Origin: Asterionellopsis glacialis | Lineage: Eukaryota; Bacillariophyta; Plagiogrammaphyceae; Rhaphoneidales; Asterionellopsidaceae | Direction of reading: 5' to 3' | NCBI GenBank assembly: GCA_014885115.2 | Contig: WKLE02000838.1 | Coordinates: 24,041-76,176, forward strand | DNA: 52,136 nucleotides | Shown here: piece by piece, positions 32,798 to 44,394 of the stretch | Layout of the letters: the number at the start of each line of letters is the position of its first letter | How positions within the stretch are numbered: the stretch's first letter is position 1 | Position numbers and translations under genes: made by a program | Notes under the pieces: generated by a model | The model's input: only the letters and a program-made list of their open reading frames with translations | Database searches by the model: none | Told to the model about the DNA's origin: nothing

Positions 32798-34215
32798 TCA
32801 AGAGGACCACAGAGAGTCTTTTATAACTAGCGCCCTAAACGTAATTATTCTAGACAAGTTGCTCCTTGAAAATTCCTGGATATCCTTCTTCCATGTCCGT
32901 AACATCTTTATCCAATTTTCCAGGAAGAAGTGGAAGTGTGCTGTCACTCTCATGTTTGGTGTCTCCTTCAGAATCATCCCTGCAAGTTTCTTCTTCAATT
33001 TCATCAATGGATGTTCATCAATGGATGTTTCCTCTTTCTCTAATGACTTGAAAACCTTGTTGGGGCCAGTTGTATATGAGCCGACAGGCCCAACAGGAAG
33101 ATCGTAGTGAGTTATTTTCCTTACTGTTTACGGCTTTAATTTGGCTTTCAACTGCCATGCAATATTTGCCTAATATGGCAAATTGGATAAGTCAGGACCA
33201 AAAGGATCTTCTAATGTATCACCAATAGTTTGGATAAACAAAATTACAAGATAAAGGATGCCCATGACAATAGGAGTGTACCACTTGGTACTTGGTACCC
33301 AAGCCAATGTGGCAACTAAGAAGAATAGTCCCACAAATGTTTTGAGAGAGCTGTTGTAAGCTACAGGTAAACAGTCAACTTGACATGGATCAATCCATCA
33401 ATCACTTTTGCCAAATCTCAAATTGATTCCTCAGTGGCTTGTTGTGCTGCATTTTGCATACCTTTGCCAACCAAATTTGTATTCCCTTCACTGATCAAAG
33501 CTGTGTTAATAGTGGCACCCATAACATCAATACAGTAATATGGCTCCCAACCGGGCTGCCTAGCAATCATATCAATCTCTTCCTGGTATAGGAGCCCCCT
33601 TTTGACAAGTTTAGGGCCTTCTTCTTTTTTGCTTTCAAGCAAATGACCATGTAACTGTGCCTTGCATGCAAACCCAAAGGTAGTAATAATAGAAGTGAGG
33701 CAGTCTGCTTTTTCCTTGTTGCTGATCCATTCTCTTGCTTGTTGGGCAGTATGGATGGCAGCATACATGAGCATCCCCCATAGAGTCCTTCCCTCCCACT
33801 AATGTGGTTAACAAATCTTAGTTCAAAAGACCAATGCAAAACTCATCGTGCCTCCAAGAACAGCAATAGCTCCCTTGGATACAGAAAGGAATTCAATCCA
33901 AGGGCTTTCCTCATCCATCTTCATGATTGAAAAAGTCACGAGGCATGCAATGCCTATCATCACAAACAAGTCAAGAGCCAAACAACCAGACAATACAAAC
34001 AGCATCTTTTGTTTTAAATTAATGATGTCCAGAACTTCTTCAGTCTTTGATGCTCCAGATTGTAATGACATGCTTTTGATAAGTCTCTTCCTCAAAGACT
34101 GCATTTTTCCACCAGATCTTGAGGCTAGACTGCATTCTTTTGTGGTGTGTCCCATGATTAAGAAAAAATCTCCTTTTTGAAGGTGAAAATTTGATCCAAC
34201 AATTTTTGTGTGCAA
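32798..34215 (-). pseudogene. Bestrophin-family (UPF0187-type) anion channel pseudogene
   Basis: Conceptual translation runs from 34215 downwards and keeps bestrophin/UPF0187 hallmarks in order: a membrane helix ending SFALVF, then WEGRTLWGML, later GDTLEDPFGPDLSNLP, the family's conserved (N/D)PFG-acidic-LP block. Between ALVF and WEGRTLWG the frame meets three stops, TGA (33823-33825), TAA (33808-33810) and TAG (33799-33801), with spacing exactly as if no residue were lost. More stops follow after EESI (33418) and near 33365, with a frameshift near 33360, then a stop after SNLPY. Intact family members are chloride or bicarbonate channels, in algae often in thylakoids. All three stop types appear, so codon reassignment does not explain them. 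Confidence 0.78.
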
Positions 34216-35205
34216 TTACTAGTGAAAAGAGATATTAATTATGTGGAAAGTTTCTATACAGATGCCCACAGATACGAGTATCAGCAGGTTCCGAGGAGTT
34301 CCTCTGCTGGTCTTACCTAGTCTACCTGGTATGCCAGGTGTTGGCCCTACCAGGTACAGGTACCTGGTACTTTCCCTGTTATGGTCCTATGACATTACCT
34401 GTTAAGACTAATTCATAAAAGTAAGCAAAAGGTAAGGACACTTACTTATTCATCATTAATTAGATTGTATGTATTGGAAACCAAAGTAGCTTCCTGGGTA
34501 CTAAGTACCTGGTACTGTACAGGTAGGCCCTTCCTCTTCAACCAGTATCAGGTACCAGGTACTTTTATAAAAGTACAAAGAGATTTTGCTTCATATACCC
34601 ACCTAGAGGGTCATTAGGTACAACTGGCAGCTATTTTAATCATGTTTGCTTTGCTTCTTGTACCTGGTAGGTCATTCCTCTACAGTAGAGGACACAAATA
34701 TCTGATGTTAGGATCTTGTATAGTAAAATATGCACAATGGATTATAAAAATACATACCTGACAAAAAAAGTTTTCAATTCACTGGTCTGAAAACCGGTTT
34801 TTTTGTACTTGACAAAATACAGCTTTTTAATAGACAAATATGCTGATACTGAAAACAGGTAGAAATCATGTAAAAACACATTTTTGTGTATTGTACAATT
34901 GATGATATACTTTCTATCACTGTCAACTTAGACCATATGATCAACATTAAACTCTAAGTAAAAAACTGTGTATAAATGACACTGAAAAATTTGGGGGATT
35001 GTGCCTATTCAACAGTACAAAAATTTTGTACATACTTTGTATGTATGCTTAACTAACTCCTGTAATGTAGTATGAGAAATCTCAACATAACCTGTTTCTA
35101 TCATTCAGGATTAGTGAAATCCTGTCAATGATACCTGTTTTTTCTGTAGCCTTACCCAGAGGTATCTGTATCTGGTATCCATATTTTAGAATAGTTTGTT
35201 GAACA

Positions 35206-35385
35206 GTCTGCAGCTGGCAGTGTCCATCTATTTATCAACAAAGTTATACAAGAATCTCATAAAATGCACTTGTTGAGCAGTAGTTTGCAGCAGTTTCCAT
35301 CTATTTATCATCAAAGCTATACAAGAATTGCCCAAAACGCACTTGTCAAGCAGTTTGCAGCAGTGTTGATCTCATCTATTTTTTA
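35206..35385. repeat. Imperfect tandem repeat, period 70-77 bp, about 2.4 copies
   Basis: Units start at 35206, 35283 and 35353, each with GT(C/T)TGCAGC followed by CATCTATTTATCA(A/T)CAAAG(T/C)TATACAAGAAT and (A/C)GCACTTGT(T/C)(G/A)AGCA. The third copy is partial. The match is read directly by eye. Confidence 0.85.
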
Positions 35386-38300
35386 CTGTATTAAGCTCCA
35401 AAAAAGGCTTTAAAGGGTTAAGTATTGAGCATTATCTCTATTTCTATTGGTGGCTGAATTGCAATTACACACTGATGAAAATAGAAAGAGAGGACTAGAC
35501 AACAGTAGTCCAAAGACTAGTAGGACTACAGGTACCTTATTTTGGTACTTTACCAGCATTATCTTGGTACTTACCTTTTGGGGAGGGAATAGTAAGAAAA
35601 GAAAAAAGAATTCACCACAGTACTAAGATGAATATACAAGGGTGACAATTAATTGTTGCCTTCAACAATGGACCATTCAAATGTTCATATGCAATGTCCT
35701 CTCTAGTACAGTAATGCTAGTAGTATTGATGCTGTATCAGCAAAATGTCAGAAGAATTCATAGATCTGATGTGCTGTATCTGTGCCAACTCTAGATGGAC
35801 TATTCTTTGTAACCTTGATCTTTTGGTACATATACTCAGCTCAAAAAACAGGGAACCTCTTAACTAAAGATACACATAAGTCTAGCCCATCAGTCACAAT
35901 CTGGCTCATCCCATGTGTGTTTGATAATACATCAGAAAGACAATTGCAAAGTTCTAGAAGGAGAAAAAAACAATTGCAAGATACTGTTTGATGAATACTA
36001 GAGGTAAAATCTTTCTTGCAGCTCCAAAACCTTAAATTACAATGAGTCAAACCCAGGTAATAAATATGCTGCAGAATACACTGCTGCTTGACTCCTCCTT
36101 GGTGATATTTCTTGAGGTGTGGTTTTGGAGCTAGTTTCTGATGGGTGATTTCTTGCGCAGACAAGGTGCTGGTATCAAATTTTTATTTGTACTTTGCTGT
36201 TTTCTTTCCTTGCTCTGAAACAGACCTCTAAATGATCAGAATGGAAATACAAATGAACACAGGAGATGGAAAAGATACCATGAAGAAAATGATCTTGACA
36301 AAGTTTGTCTATCATGTCTGTGTCTGCAAGGAATCTTGAGGCCATCCACTATTTTTACCTCATCTTCATACACCATGTGACAATGTAGGTCCTAGAGAAT
36401 TATTTACTCTTATTAGTTACACATAGCACTTCTCTCCAGAAGAACTACAGTCCACAATCAGAATATTAAAGCTTGTTTCTTCTTCATGAAGCCAAGCTTG
36501 GATTACTTAGGAAGTTTTGCATATTTGCTATGCTTTCACTTAAGTTATTGCTTATTTCTGTCCTGAAGTAAATTTAGAAAAAATACTTCTTTATCAAAAT
36601 ACCATATGAAATAATCAATTTTAGAGGGAGGCAAGAGCTTGGATTGCTTCATGGATACAATTTTTGCAGCTTACTATATAAACTTAATTATGGGCTGTAT
36701 TAAACCTGCCCCCAACAAGCAGAATGATTATATAAAAACAATAATAAAGTGTCAGAACAATTTAAGACTGGTTCAATATTAAAAATGTACACAAGTTAGT
36801 TCTTTCTATAGTACAATTTTACCTTTTACACAGATGCTTCTTGATAATAACAATAAAACACACTTAATGTTTTTAACAGTTTGCTTTCCAATTATCAATG
36901 TTCTCTGCATCTGGGTTACCATCTGTGATGGTTGAAAATATTATGATTGGTCCTTAACAAAAAAATATCATTGTTTATGTACACAGATTAGGTTGGTCCA
37001 AAACTCAATCATTTAGGTGGATCATGGAAGGATTATCCAGTGAGAGTACAGAGAAGGCAATAATGGTAATGCTAAATATAATAGATCTTAGGATGCTGAT
37101 GGTTTTACTGTGCCTTTGGTACCACCAATGGGTGTTTGCATTGTAAAGAGGATGATCTTGTTTTGATGAAGAAACATGTTGGATGTCTTGAGGCATGGTT
37201 CTTATTGTGGGATTGAAGGTGTTGAGATGACTTTATTATTGAAGTCTGCCATGTATGATATGCACCTACTGGATGGAGCATTCTTGATATAGTACATGCT
37301 TGTAGGTACCAGTGGCAACTGTTGTCAACACTGTGGGTGCACCATTGTTTTACCTTTAAAAAGAAAGACTTGGTCTAGTAAAGAAGAAACTGACAGGGCC
37401 ACTGAATAGTAAATGAAAGTATGGTTGAGGGGTAGTACAGTATTAAGTACTGGTGCATAACATCTAATTTCTCCAAAGTTGTTCAATTGAAGGTTCTGCA
37501 TTTAAAAAAATAAAGGTCAGCATATGTGGAGGGTTTTTTTGTCACAAATTGCCTTACATACAGGTATTTATGTTTCTAGTAAGTAATTTTAGTTACCTTT
37601 GCATTTGTTTGTGACAAATTTTCACAGGTGCTTGGATCTATTTTTGATATATGGACAAGATGAAAAATCTACAGAGTTGTTGTGCAACCAGAGCAATGCC
37701 AGGAACAAGTTCACAGGTTTTCATATTGATTTGACCAATACGGCACAGACTTCTCCTGTTGCATGGTCAGCAGGAGCAACACTACAATTACAAAGAAATG
37801 CCTTGCCCATCTTTTCCACAGCAATGATGTCAAAGTCTTTTTTATCCCAGTTTGTTTCATTCATACTTCTAGTAATCATGATGGTGAGCCTCAGCTATAT
37901 ATATATAATCTTTAACATTTTGCACTTCTTTTTTGCGCTCCAATTGTTGTTTTCACTAATTTAAGCAAAGATACTCCTCTAACTCCTCTGTCATTTTGTT
38001 CTGTGTTAGGGCCCTTCCTCTTAAACCATTCCTTACTAATAAGGATTGAGGTGCATTCAGTGATCCCTTCTCCTGATATTTCACCAGTGTCATATTTTAG
38101 AATAGACTTTGCCAGCCACAACTCAAAAAATTGAACCAAGATGCTCAAGAGCTATTGTTTCTTTCTTTGAAATCCCTGCATGCTCCCATATTTCTTCTGG
38201 GGATGTCCCAGGTTCTTGTCTTTCTTCAAAACTTTGCTTATTACTTCTTTGAATTGAAGTCTTCCTTGAAATCAATCATCTTTCAAGTACCATTTGCACA

Positions 38301-39724
38301 AGTCCTTTGAATCTTCCCTGTTATGCTTCTCCAATGTTTGGTTCTGTCTGATTCATCAGAGGTGTGTTTATTTTTTTGTACATGTCATGCAGTTGCTTTA
38401 TACTATAATTTATTTCCTTATACTTTTTTAGTAGTCCATACATACAACATCCATCTTTCTTATAGAAAATATTACAATATTGTAGAGGACTTTTTTTGTA
38501 AACCTCTTCTAAAAAGTGTGTCAAATGGTGCTAATTTGACAAACTGCACTCTTCACACTGTTACATCCTTGTTGTAGCTCAATTAACATATTCAATCAAT
38601 CCCCATCTCTTTCTTTACAAAACAATCACAACATCCAGGACTACTCCTGGCTTCATCTATTCCCATCATGTGCAACATTTTACAAAAAAAAATCTGTTTT
38701 TTTTTGTAAAACTCTGCTGACAAGCTTTTCCCCCCTAGTGTCTATAAGGAGGGTTACTGACAGGCCATGAGAAAAGCCTATCATTTCCACCATACTTAGT
38801 GTAGATTTTAGCAGCTGTGATGCATACTATGAATTAAATTTATAAATTTATTCCTTGTAGCTCAATTTGCAAATGCAATTTTGAAAAGGATGCCTTCTGA
38901 ACCATATACATAGGAAGATTACTTCCTTCCATCTGGTTCAAAACCTAGGAAGTCTCTGCCATATATCTCAAGACTGTACTGTCATATAACTTTGTGAGGA
39001 TGAGTCCAATGTACTACTCCAGGAAAGCTTGTGTAACAGCATGTGGTATTTCTTTTTGTCCTTCATTGAAGGGGTTAATATAACTTTTATAGTGTTAGAT
39101 CTATACTTAGTCCAAATAAGTAATAAGTATAGTATAGTGTTCCACAATAGCTCCTCCTGATCTTACTAGGCTTCTATCATCCACTCTGCAGAGAGCTGGT
39201 GAGGAGGAGGCTCCTCCTTTTGTGGAGAGATTGATCCCAGCTAAAAATGACATATTGGTTCAAAACAGGCACTACATGCACTTTACCTTGGCAGCAGAAA
39301 ATGGATCATTTTATTGAAAGAAAATAAGCTACCCACCTATCTGCAGTAGACTAGGGCAATGATTCTCTTCCCAAGTGGTGGTAGTCATGATGATGGGCCT
39401 TCAAGAATGACTCTGAAAAATAATTCATGACGGGACTGTTTTCAAATTTTGAAGTTTCTAAGTGAACTTAGCTTTCTCAATTTTCCCATAATTTTTCTTT
39501 GAGACAAAGAATCAATGGCATTTATTGTTGTGTATTTACATCTGATCAATATCTGTCTACAAGCTTCAGTAGTGATCATCTATATAAGGATTTCACTTAG
39601 TTTCAGGGAGCCCTAAATTTCTTATTTCTAAAAATGTTTTGATTTACATTTCAGGTTGCACCAACTTGAGCCACATGACTGGTGTTTTTTGCTTCATTCA
39701 ACCTTGCATCTGACATTATATTTA

Positions 39725-39833
39725 AGACTGGCGCTATTAAAATGTGCGCTCTCTGGGTGACCCTAACCATAACTCTTAGTACTAATTTTTAGTCAACTTA
39801 ATCAATTGTTGCACATTTTAATAGCGCCAGTCT
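39725..39833. mobile_element. Short MITE with 23-bp perfect terminal inverted repeats and TA target site
   Basis: Perfect inverted repeats of 23 bp at 39725-39747 and 39811-39833 begin AGACTGGCGCTATTAAAATG. The element is 109 bp and is bounded on both sides by TA (39723-39724 and 39834-39835), the target site used by Tc1/mariner-type elements. It has no coding capacity; the internal part contains GGGTGACCC. The identical arms suggest a recent insertion or maintenance as a hairpin. Assignment to the Tc1/mariner group rests only on the TA flanks. Confidence 0.85.
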
Positions 39834-40578
39834 TATTTGGTCTAAACTCATCATTATCAAACTGTTTTATATGATAATTCAACAAATATCAATCCAATTT
39901 AATATAATTTAGTAGCTGAATCATTTTGATTTTCCCTCTCATTTTGGGAAAATTCTATGTTATTTAATAGTAGTTAACAAGTCATTTTGAAAATTATTTG
40001 TTTTGTCATAGCTAACAGCACATACACATACAGTGTGCATGTGAGATAATGATGACATCATTAAGGTTGTTTGATAGTTAGAGTCATTTTGAACTTACTA
40101 TAGAGGAACTAAGCTTAACACTACTAGTTAAGTACCTCATGATTCTGGTAGCTTTTTTGATAGATTATATAAAATACGGGTACCCAAATAGTAAATTACC
40201 TGCTGCTTGAGCCATTTTGACAGACAGCTTTGTGGTGAGCTTTAGTAGGAGTTTTTTGTGCCAAGCTTGATGTTTTGTATTCAAAGAATTCTTAATGGGA
40301 GAAAGATTCCTTCTTTGTCAGGAGACATGACATTTTCCCTTCTTCGTACCCCATTTTCACAGTCAGCAGTACATACAAAAAGCATTTGATGATGCATTTT
40401 GGTCTCCATGGCTTGACAAGTTACTACAATGATATCAGCCATAATATTGAGTTAGGGGGATTTAATTAATAAAAGGCTGCATTGGTGTTATTCTACCCTT
40501 CATTTTTAAATAGGAGGTATCACCACTTGTCTCAGCAGCAAACACCCAATAAGGTTTTTGTTTAATACAGCCCACATA

Positions 40579-40835
40579 CACCAATAAGAAATGGGCCAAA
40601 TTTTGCCAACAAGCTTAAAATTTCTTAAAAAATCAGAAAAACCCAAGCTTGCAATAAGTAATGTTTTTTATTTATGACCTAATTATGACATAAAAAAGAC
40701 AAAAGAAAATATATTACTATGTCTTCAAAAAAGACATATGCCATATAAGAAATGATTTTGAAAATCAAGCTTGTAATTTCTTAAATAAGGGCAAAATTTC
40801 AAGCTTGGCTAAGGAATGCAATGTTTCTTATTAGT
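40579..40835. repeat. Imperfect inverted repeat, possible degenerate MITE
   Basis: Ends CACCAATAAGAAA (from 40579) and TTTCTTATTAGTG (to 40835) are near-perfect inverse complements. Inside them, AAGCTT- and AAATTTCTTAA-bearing blocks also match inversely. The interior is A/T-rich. The termini are weaker than in the 39725 element and no target duplication is clear. Confidence 0.55.
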
Positions 40836-42321
40836 GCATGCAGACTGTAGCAGCATTGAACTTTACATTGGTGCTTGAGAGCTCCTTAAACTTGAAATTG
40901 CTCTCCTGAACCAAATTAGGGATGCATTCATGAAGAACAACAAGATAAACATAGGCAATATTTGATGGATGAGGGTCTTTTAAGGGTTATCATCACCACC
41001 AGCACAGTGCCTGCTGGCTTACCACAATACTATTTTTGTGTCAAAGGTGATATGAACATTGTATATTAGTAATGTAGTAATACCAAATTGTTCAGTTTTG
41101 TGACTCTTCCCAAATTGAATAATATCAAGTTGGTCTGGTTTGTTGGAATCACAAGGTAAAATAATCTTCTTAGATCCTTTTCTTGTTGAAACATTTTAAA
41201 ACAAAAAAAGACTGAATAATGTAATTAGCCTTGAGGACAAGGACTGCATCAGGAAAGTAGAACCTTATTGATTAACCACATAATATCTAAAAAAAACCCA
41301 TATGGTTGTTAACATAAAGAGCCAATCATCATAGTACACCAGACACCTTCCTTGTAGTTGAGATCATATATTTGATTCTTGTACCTTATATTTATGGTAC
41401 TGGTTTTTGCCCATGCTCACAAAGTGTGAGCTACTATGGTGGTTCATTGTCTTCAAATGATGATAGTTTTTTCCACAACATGAAGATGAAGGACTATAAC
41501 TATAAGTGCTGATATCAGATAATTCTTGGTCATGGCATGGGTGATGGCAAAAGAATGCTCTTTTATGCCCTTTGTTGGGAGATTGACTGGGTACAAGTTC
41601 ACTATCATGATTACAGAAATGCTTTCTTACATTAACCAAGTGACTGCTCCACAAATTTGTTTTGTATGTCTTCATGAGTAATTGCTCTTCAAACTTTTGT
41701 GTGAGTGATACTAGGAGAAGACAATAATCAACATTACTTTTGTACTACTGTTTTTTGCTATATATATATATTGTAGGTGTCATTACATCATGTTAGTGTT
41801 TTACTATATATTATTTCTTTATAACTGATGATTTTGCAAATTTTTTGAAAAGGGGGAAGGCACAAGAATAATTACAGATTTATATATATATTTTCATTTG
41901 TTTATCAGGACAAATAGATGGATCAATTGCTCCAGACCAGTTGGTTCAATCTTGAGAGATTTCATTGCTGTCCTTTAATCTCTTTTTCATGTACTAGGAA
42001 CAACACAAGAAAACACATATACTTGTAGTAGTGACAGCCAACACCACAGGAAAATACATGTGCTAGGGACAACACGACTATAGTGTGACCACCAGCACAC
42101 AACCATGATGATGGAACAACAGCCAATAATCAATAAATATACTACTAGTAAAATCATAAAAGGCATAAAATACACTATTGTATATTAAAAGAATCTATTG
42201 AATCAATGGAAAGTTATTGATGGGTAGAACTGATGCTCTAAACCTCAGAGAAGAACATTTTTGCCTGGATCCCTACAGTATAGTGAGCAATTCATATAGC
42301 CTAAAATCACGCATACTGTTG

Positions 42322-42393
42322 GACTAGATCGTACAGTGGTTAGTATGATGCATTGTGGTTGCATCGACCCGGGTTCGATTCCCGGTCTGGTCA
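42322..42393 (+). tRNA. tRNA-His (anticodon GTG)
   Basis: The sequence folds as a complete cloverleaf. The acceptor stem is GACTAGA paired with TCTGGTC (one G-U), with discriminator A at 42393. The D arm contains AGTGGTTAGT. The anticodon stem ATGCA/TGCAT is perfect and holds the loop TTGTGGT with anticodon GTG. The T arm is CCGGG-TTCGATT-CCCGG. No intron is present. The base before the acceptor is G (42321), at the position of the G-1 that tRNA-His requires. The A box and B box (GGTTCGATTCC) provide the internal pol III promoter. It is isolated at the edge of the gene-poor region. Confidence 0.95.
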
Positions 42394-42996
42394 AACCCAG
42401 ATAAGTGCTCCTCCACCTAATCTTTTGCACCATAGCGACTACTTTTAGACGGAGACTGAGACGGCTCACTACACATTCCCGTACCTGATACTTTATTCGT
42501 TGATTTTGTCCTATGCACCGTACTACACGGTATGAATGTAATCCTAATATTTTGTTTATTCCTTGTTACTCTCTTTCACATGAATATTATAAAATATTTC
42601 GATCATCTATGCCATTAGACGATCGATGCTGGCGTGCTTATTGCTAAAAAAGAAAAGTTATTAATACTACACTACAGTAACTAGAGAGGAATATTTTTTG
42701 AAACAAGAACTTCAAGGTCATCTATTTCTTCTTCTACTTTGTGACATTGGGAAATTATCCGTTGACACCGACAGAATGATTCTTTTTTAAACTGCCCATC
42801 AATCACACAGCAAATTACTCGCATGTCTGGAAAATTGTTCGAGGATGAATACAAGTCTGCCCATATTTTTGGAACAGACGACTCATTTTTTAAGAGAGTA
42901 TCTTGTATATCATCTTTGGGAAATACATTGTATATCTGTCCTACCTTAGCTCGTACAGGGACTACAGTACCTCCTTTTTCAAAATTGCATGGTCTA
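42394..42996. other. Intergenic region between tRNA-His and the glycosyltransferase-like gene
   Basis: The stretch lies beyond the 3' end of the minus-strand gene at 42997. No run of T typical of a pol III terminator is seen immediately after the tRNA. No other feature can be supported. Confidence 0.5.
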
Positions 42997-44394
42997 TTAT
43001 TTCAAACATTTTGCCGCATCGTATATGGGTCGATTCGTTCGCAACGAAGCTGTAACACCAAAGGTCCATTTATTTTGAATAACTAAATCTGACTCACCAA
43101 TTAAATACCAATCAATCAACGCTTCTGCGAATACTGCTGTTGATATATTGTTCAATTGTATTTCTTTTTTTCCGTTTTTGATTTTAAAAGGCTCTTGTTT
43201 TCGTGTATGGACTCCACGTGATTGTGTTACCACTACAGTTCGTTTCAATGGAGAAGCAGTACGTGTAGCATTGGTAGTATTACCGTTAGTATTGTTGTCC
43301 TTCAATATTATTTGTATGCCATTATATTCCTGTACTATGGCATCTTTGAGTCTTGGTGAGTCTGTAAGGACTGTCCATACGACACGACGAGGAATCGTTG
43401 TTGTTGTCGCCATCCATTCTTGAAGTTTTTGTTGTTCATGTCGTAGTGCACATTGGATAGTACGCTGAACATCACCATCTTCAAGTGACGATAAATCAAT
43501 GGAGGTTTTATTTTCTGAATTCATAGTACGGATATATATTGCAATCACAAAGGCTTTGGAATCACGAACTGTGGGTAGTATGTGAGTGAACAATTTTGGT
43601 TCATTGACATAATTTAAAATGGACGGTGATAACTCATGAAAGACTTGACCCATGGCGCATGCAAAACCAGTCTGTACATCAAAGCCAGGTAATGCCTTGA
43701 TTAGATCAGGGAATTCGTTAGAAGAGATTGTTTTCCCCCTTACACCAAGCCAACGATATCCGGGCATTAAAGCAATCTTTGTTCCAAGCATTTTTTCTTT
43801 AGGAATATCTTGACTATCGTGTCCTTGTATTAAAAAGCATTTTTCTTGTTTCAAACATTTGAAGCCTTTTGGGACTGTCCAATTGTAACCATCATCGTAC
43901 GCAACAACACTCATATTTTGGTCACTTTTGTATGATGGTGGCAGTGGCGATGGTGGTGGCAACAATAATTTGTGAAGTTCAACACCATCACCATAATCTA
44001 TAAGTATTCGACAATTCGCTTGCTTTGCTATTATAAACGCAAAGACAACTTGACACACCCACCGACTTAGACCTTCCCCTGCAATTTTACTTGGACACAC
44101 CAACAAAGTACAATCATGTTGTTCCTTTCGATCATTTTGGGATACATTATTATTTCGTCCTTCTTGCTGTTGTACCCACGGACACGTTTTTTCGAATTCG
44201 GGTGTTCCAGACTTTGGGAAATAAACTTTGGATACTGTTGCTATTGCAGGAACAGAATTTATCTCATAATCCGCGTAATTATTATTCGCTGTAACCAAAT
44301 CATGGATGGCTCGTCTTGTCACTACCAAGAAAGTAGGTACTTGCACGACAATGACAACCATAAAAATAATGACAAGAATTTGATTTGACCTCAT
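42997..44394 (-). CDS. Type II membrane protein, glycosyltransferase-like (fucosyltransferase-like)
   Basis: A single exon encodes 465 residues. Residues 5-27 form one hydrophobic anchor near the N-terminus (LVIIFMVVIVVQVPTFLVV), with the rest lumenal, the usual layout of Golgi glycosyltransferases; several N-glycosylation sequons (NVS, NWT, NKT, NTT) support lumenal placement. After the stem, SRWVCQVVFAFIIAKQANCRILIDYG looks like the start of a Rossmann-type donor domain; FVIAIYIRT is reminiscent of the basic-residue motif of fucosyltransferases, and DWYLIGESDLVIQ with SDL plus a Phe/Gly stretch resembles their C-terminal motif. The exact family and sugar are not certain. It would act on glycans in the Golgi. 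Confidence 0.6.
   Translation of the reverse strand: MRSNQILVIIFMVVIVVQVPTFLVVTRRAIHDLVTANNNYADYEINSVPAIATVSKVYFPKSGTPEFEKTCPWVQQQEGRNNNVSQNDRKEQHDCTLLVCPSKIAGEGLSRWVCQVVFAFIIAKQANCRILIDYGDGVELHKLLLPPPSPLPPSYKSDQNMSVVAYDDGYNWTVPKGFKCLKQEKCFLIQGHDSQDIPKEKMLGTKIALMPGYRWLGVRGKTISSNEFPDLIKALPGFDVQTGFACAMGQVFHELSPSILNYVNEPKLFTHILPTVRDSKAFVIAIYIRTMNSENKTSIDLSSLEDGDVQRTIQCALRHEQQKLQEWMATTTTIPRRVVWTVLTDSPRLKDAIVQEYNGIQIILKDNNTNGNTTNATRTASPLKRTVVVTQSRGVHTRKQEPFKIKNGKKEIQLNNISTAVFAEALIDWYLIGESDLVIQNKWTFGVTASLRTNRPIYDAAKCLK

Larger units (their letters stand above)
34216..42321. other. AT-rich gene-poor region with repeats
   Basis: About 8 kb without a credible protein gene. The base composition is visibly richer in A and T than the coding parts. 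It includes GTACC-type motifs up to about 35.6 kb (34320-34370, 34505-34561, about 34659 and 35531), a tandem repeat at 35206, a MITE at 39725, and an inverted repeat at 40579. The 15-mer TGGGCTGTATTAAAC occurs at 36691-36705 and in inverse orientation at 40560-40574, suggesting remains of a dispersed repeat. Short open frames (for example near 37599-37964 and 41364-41675) have no recognisable features. Confidence 0.6.

Noticed and set aside
36001..36180. Possible second tRNA near the GAGTCAAACCCAGG sequence
   Set aside because: No acceptor, D or anticodon stems could be paired around it on either strand.
37599..38150. Possible decayed gene suggested by short open frames on both strands
   Set aside because: Some stretches read like protein, but no motif, splice pattern or family could be recognised.
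42823..43086. Plus-strand 87-codon frame at the 3' end of the glycosyltransferase-like gene
   Set aside because: It overlaps that gene in antisense and shows no recognisable features; retained only as a weak possibility.
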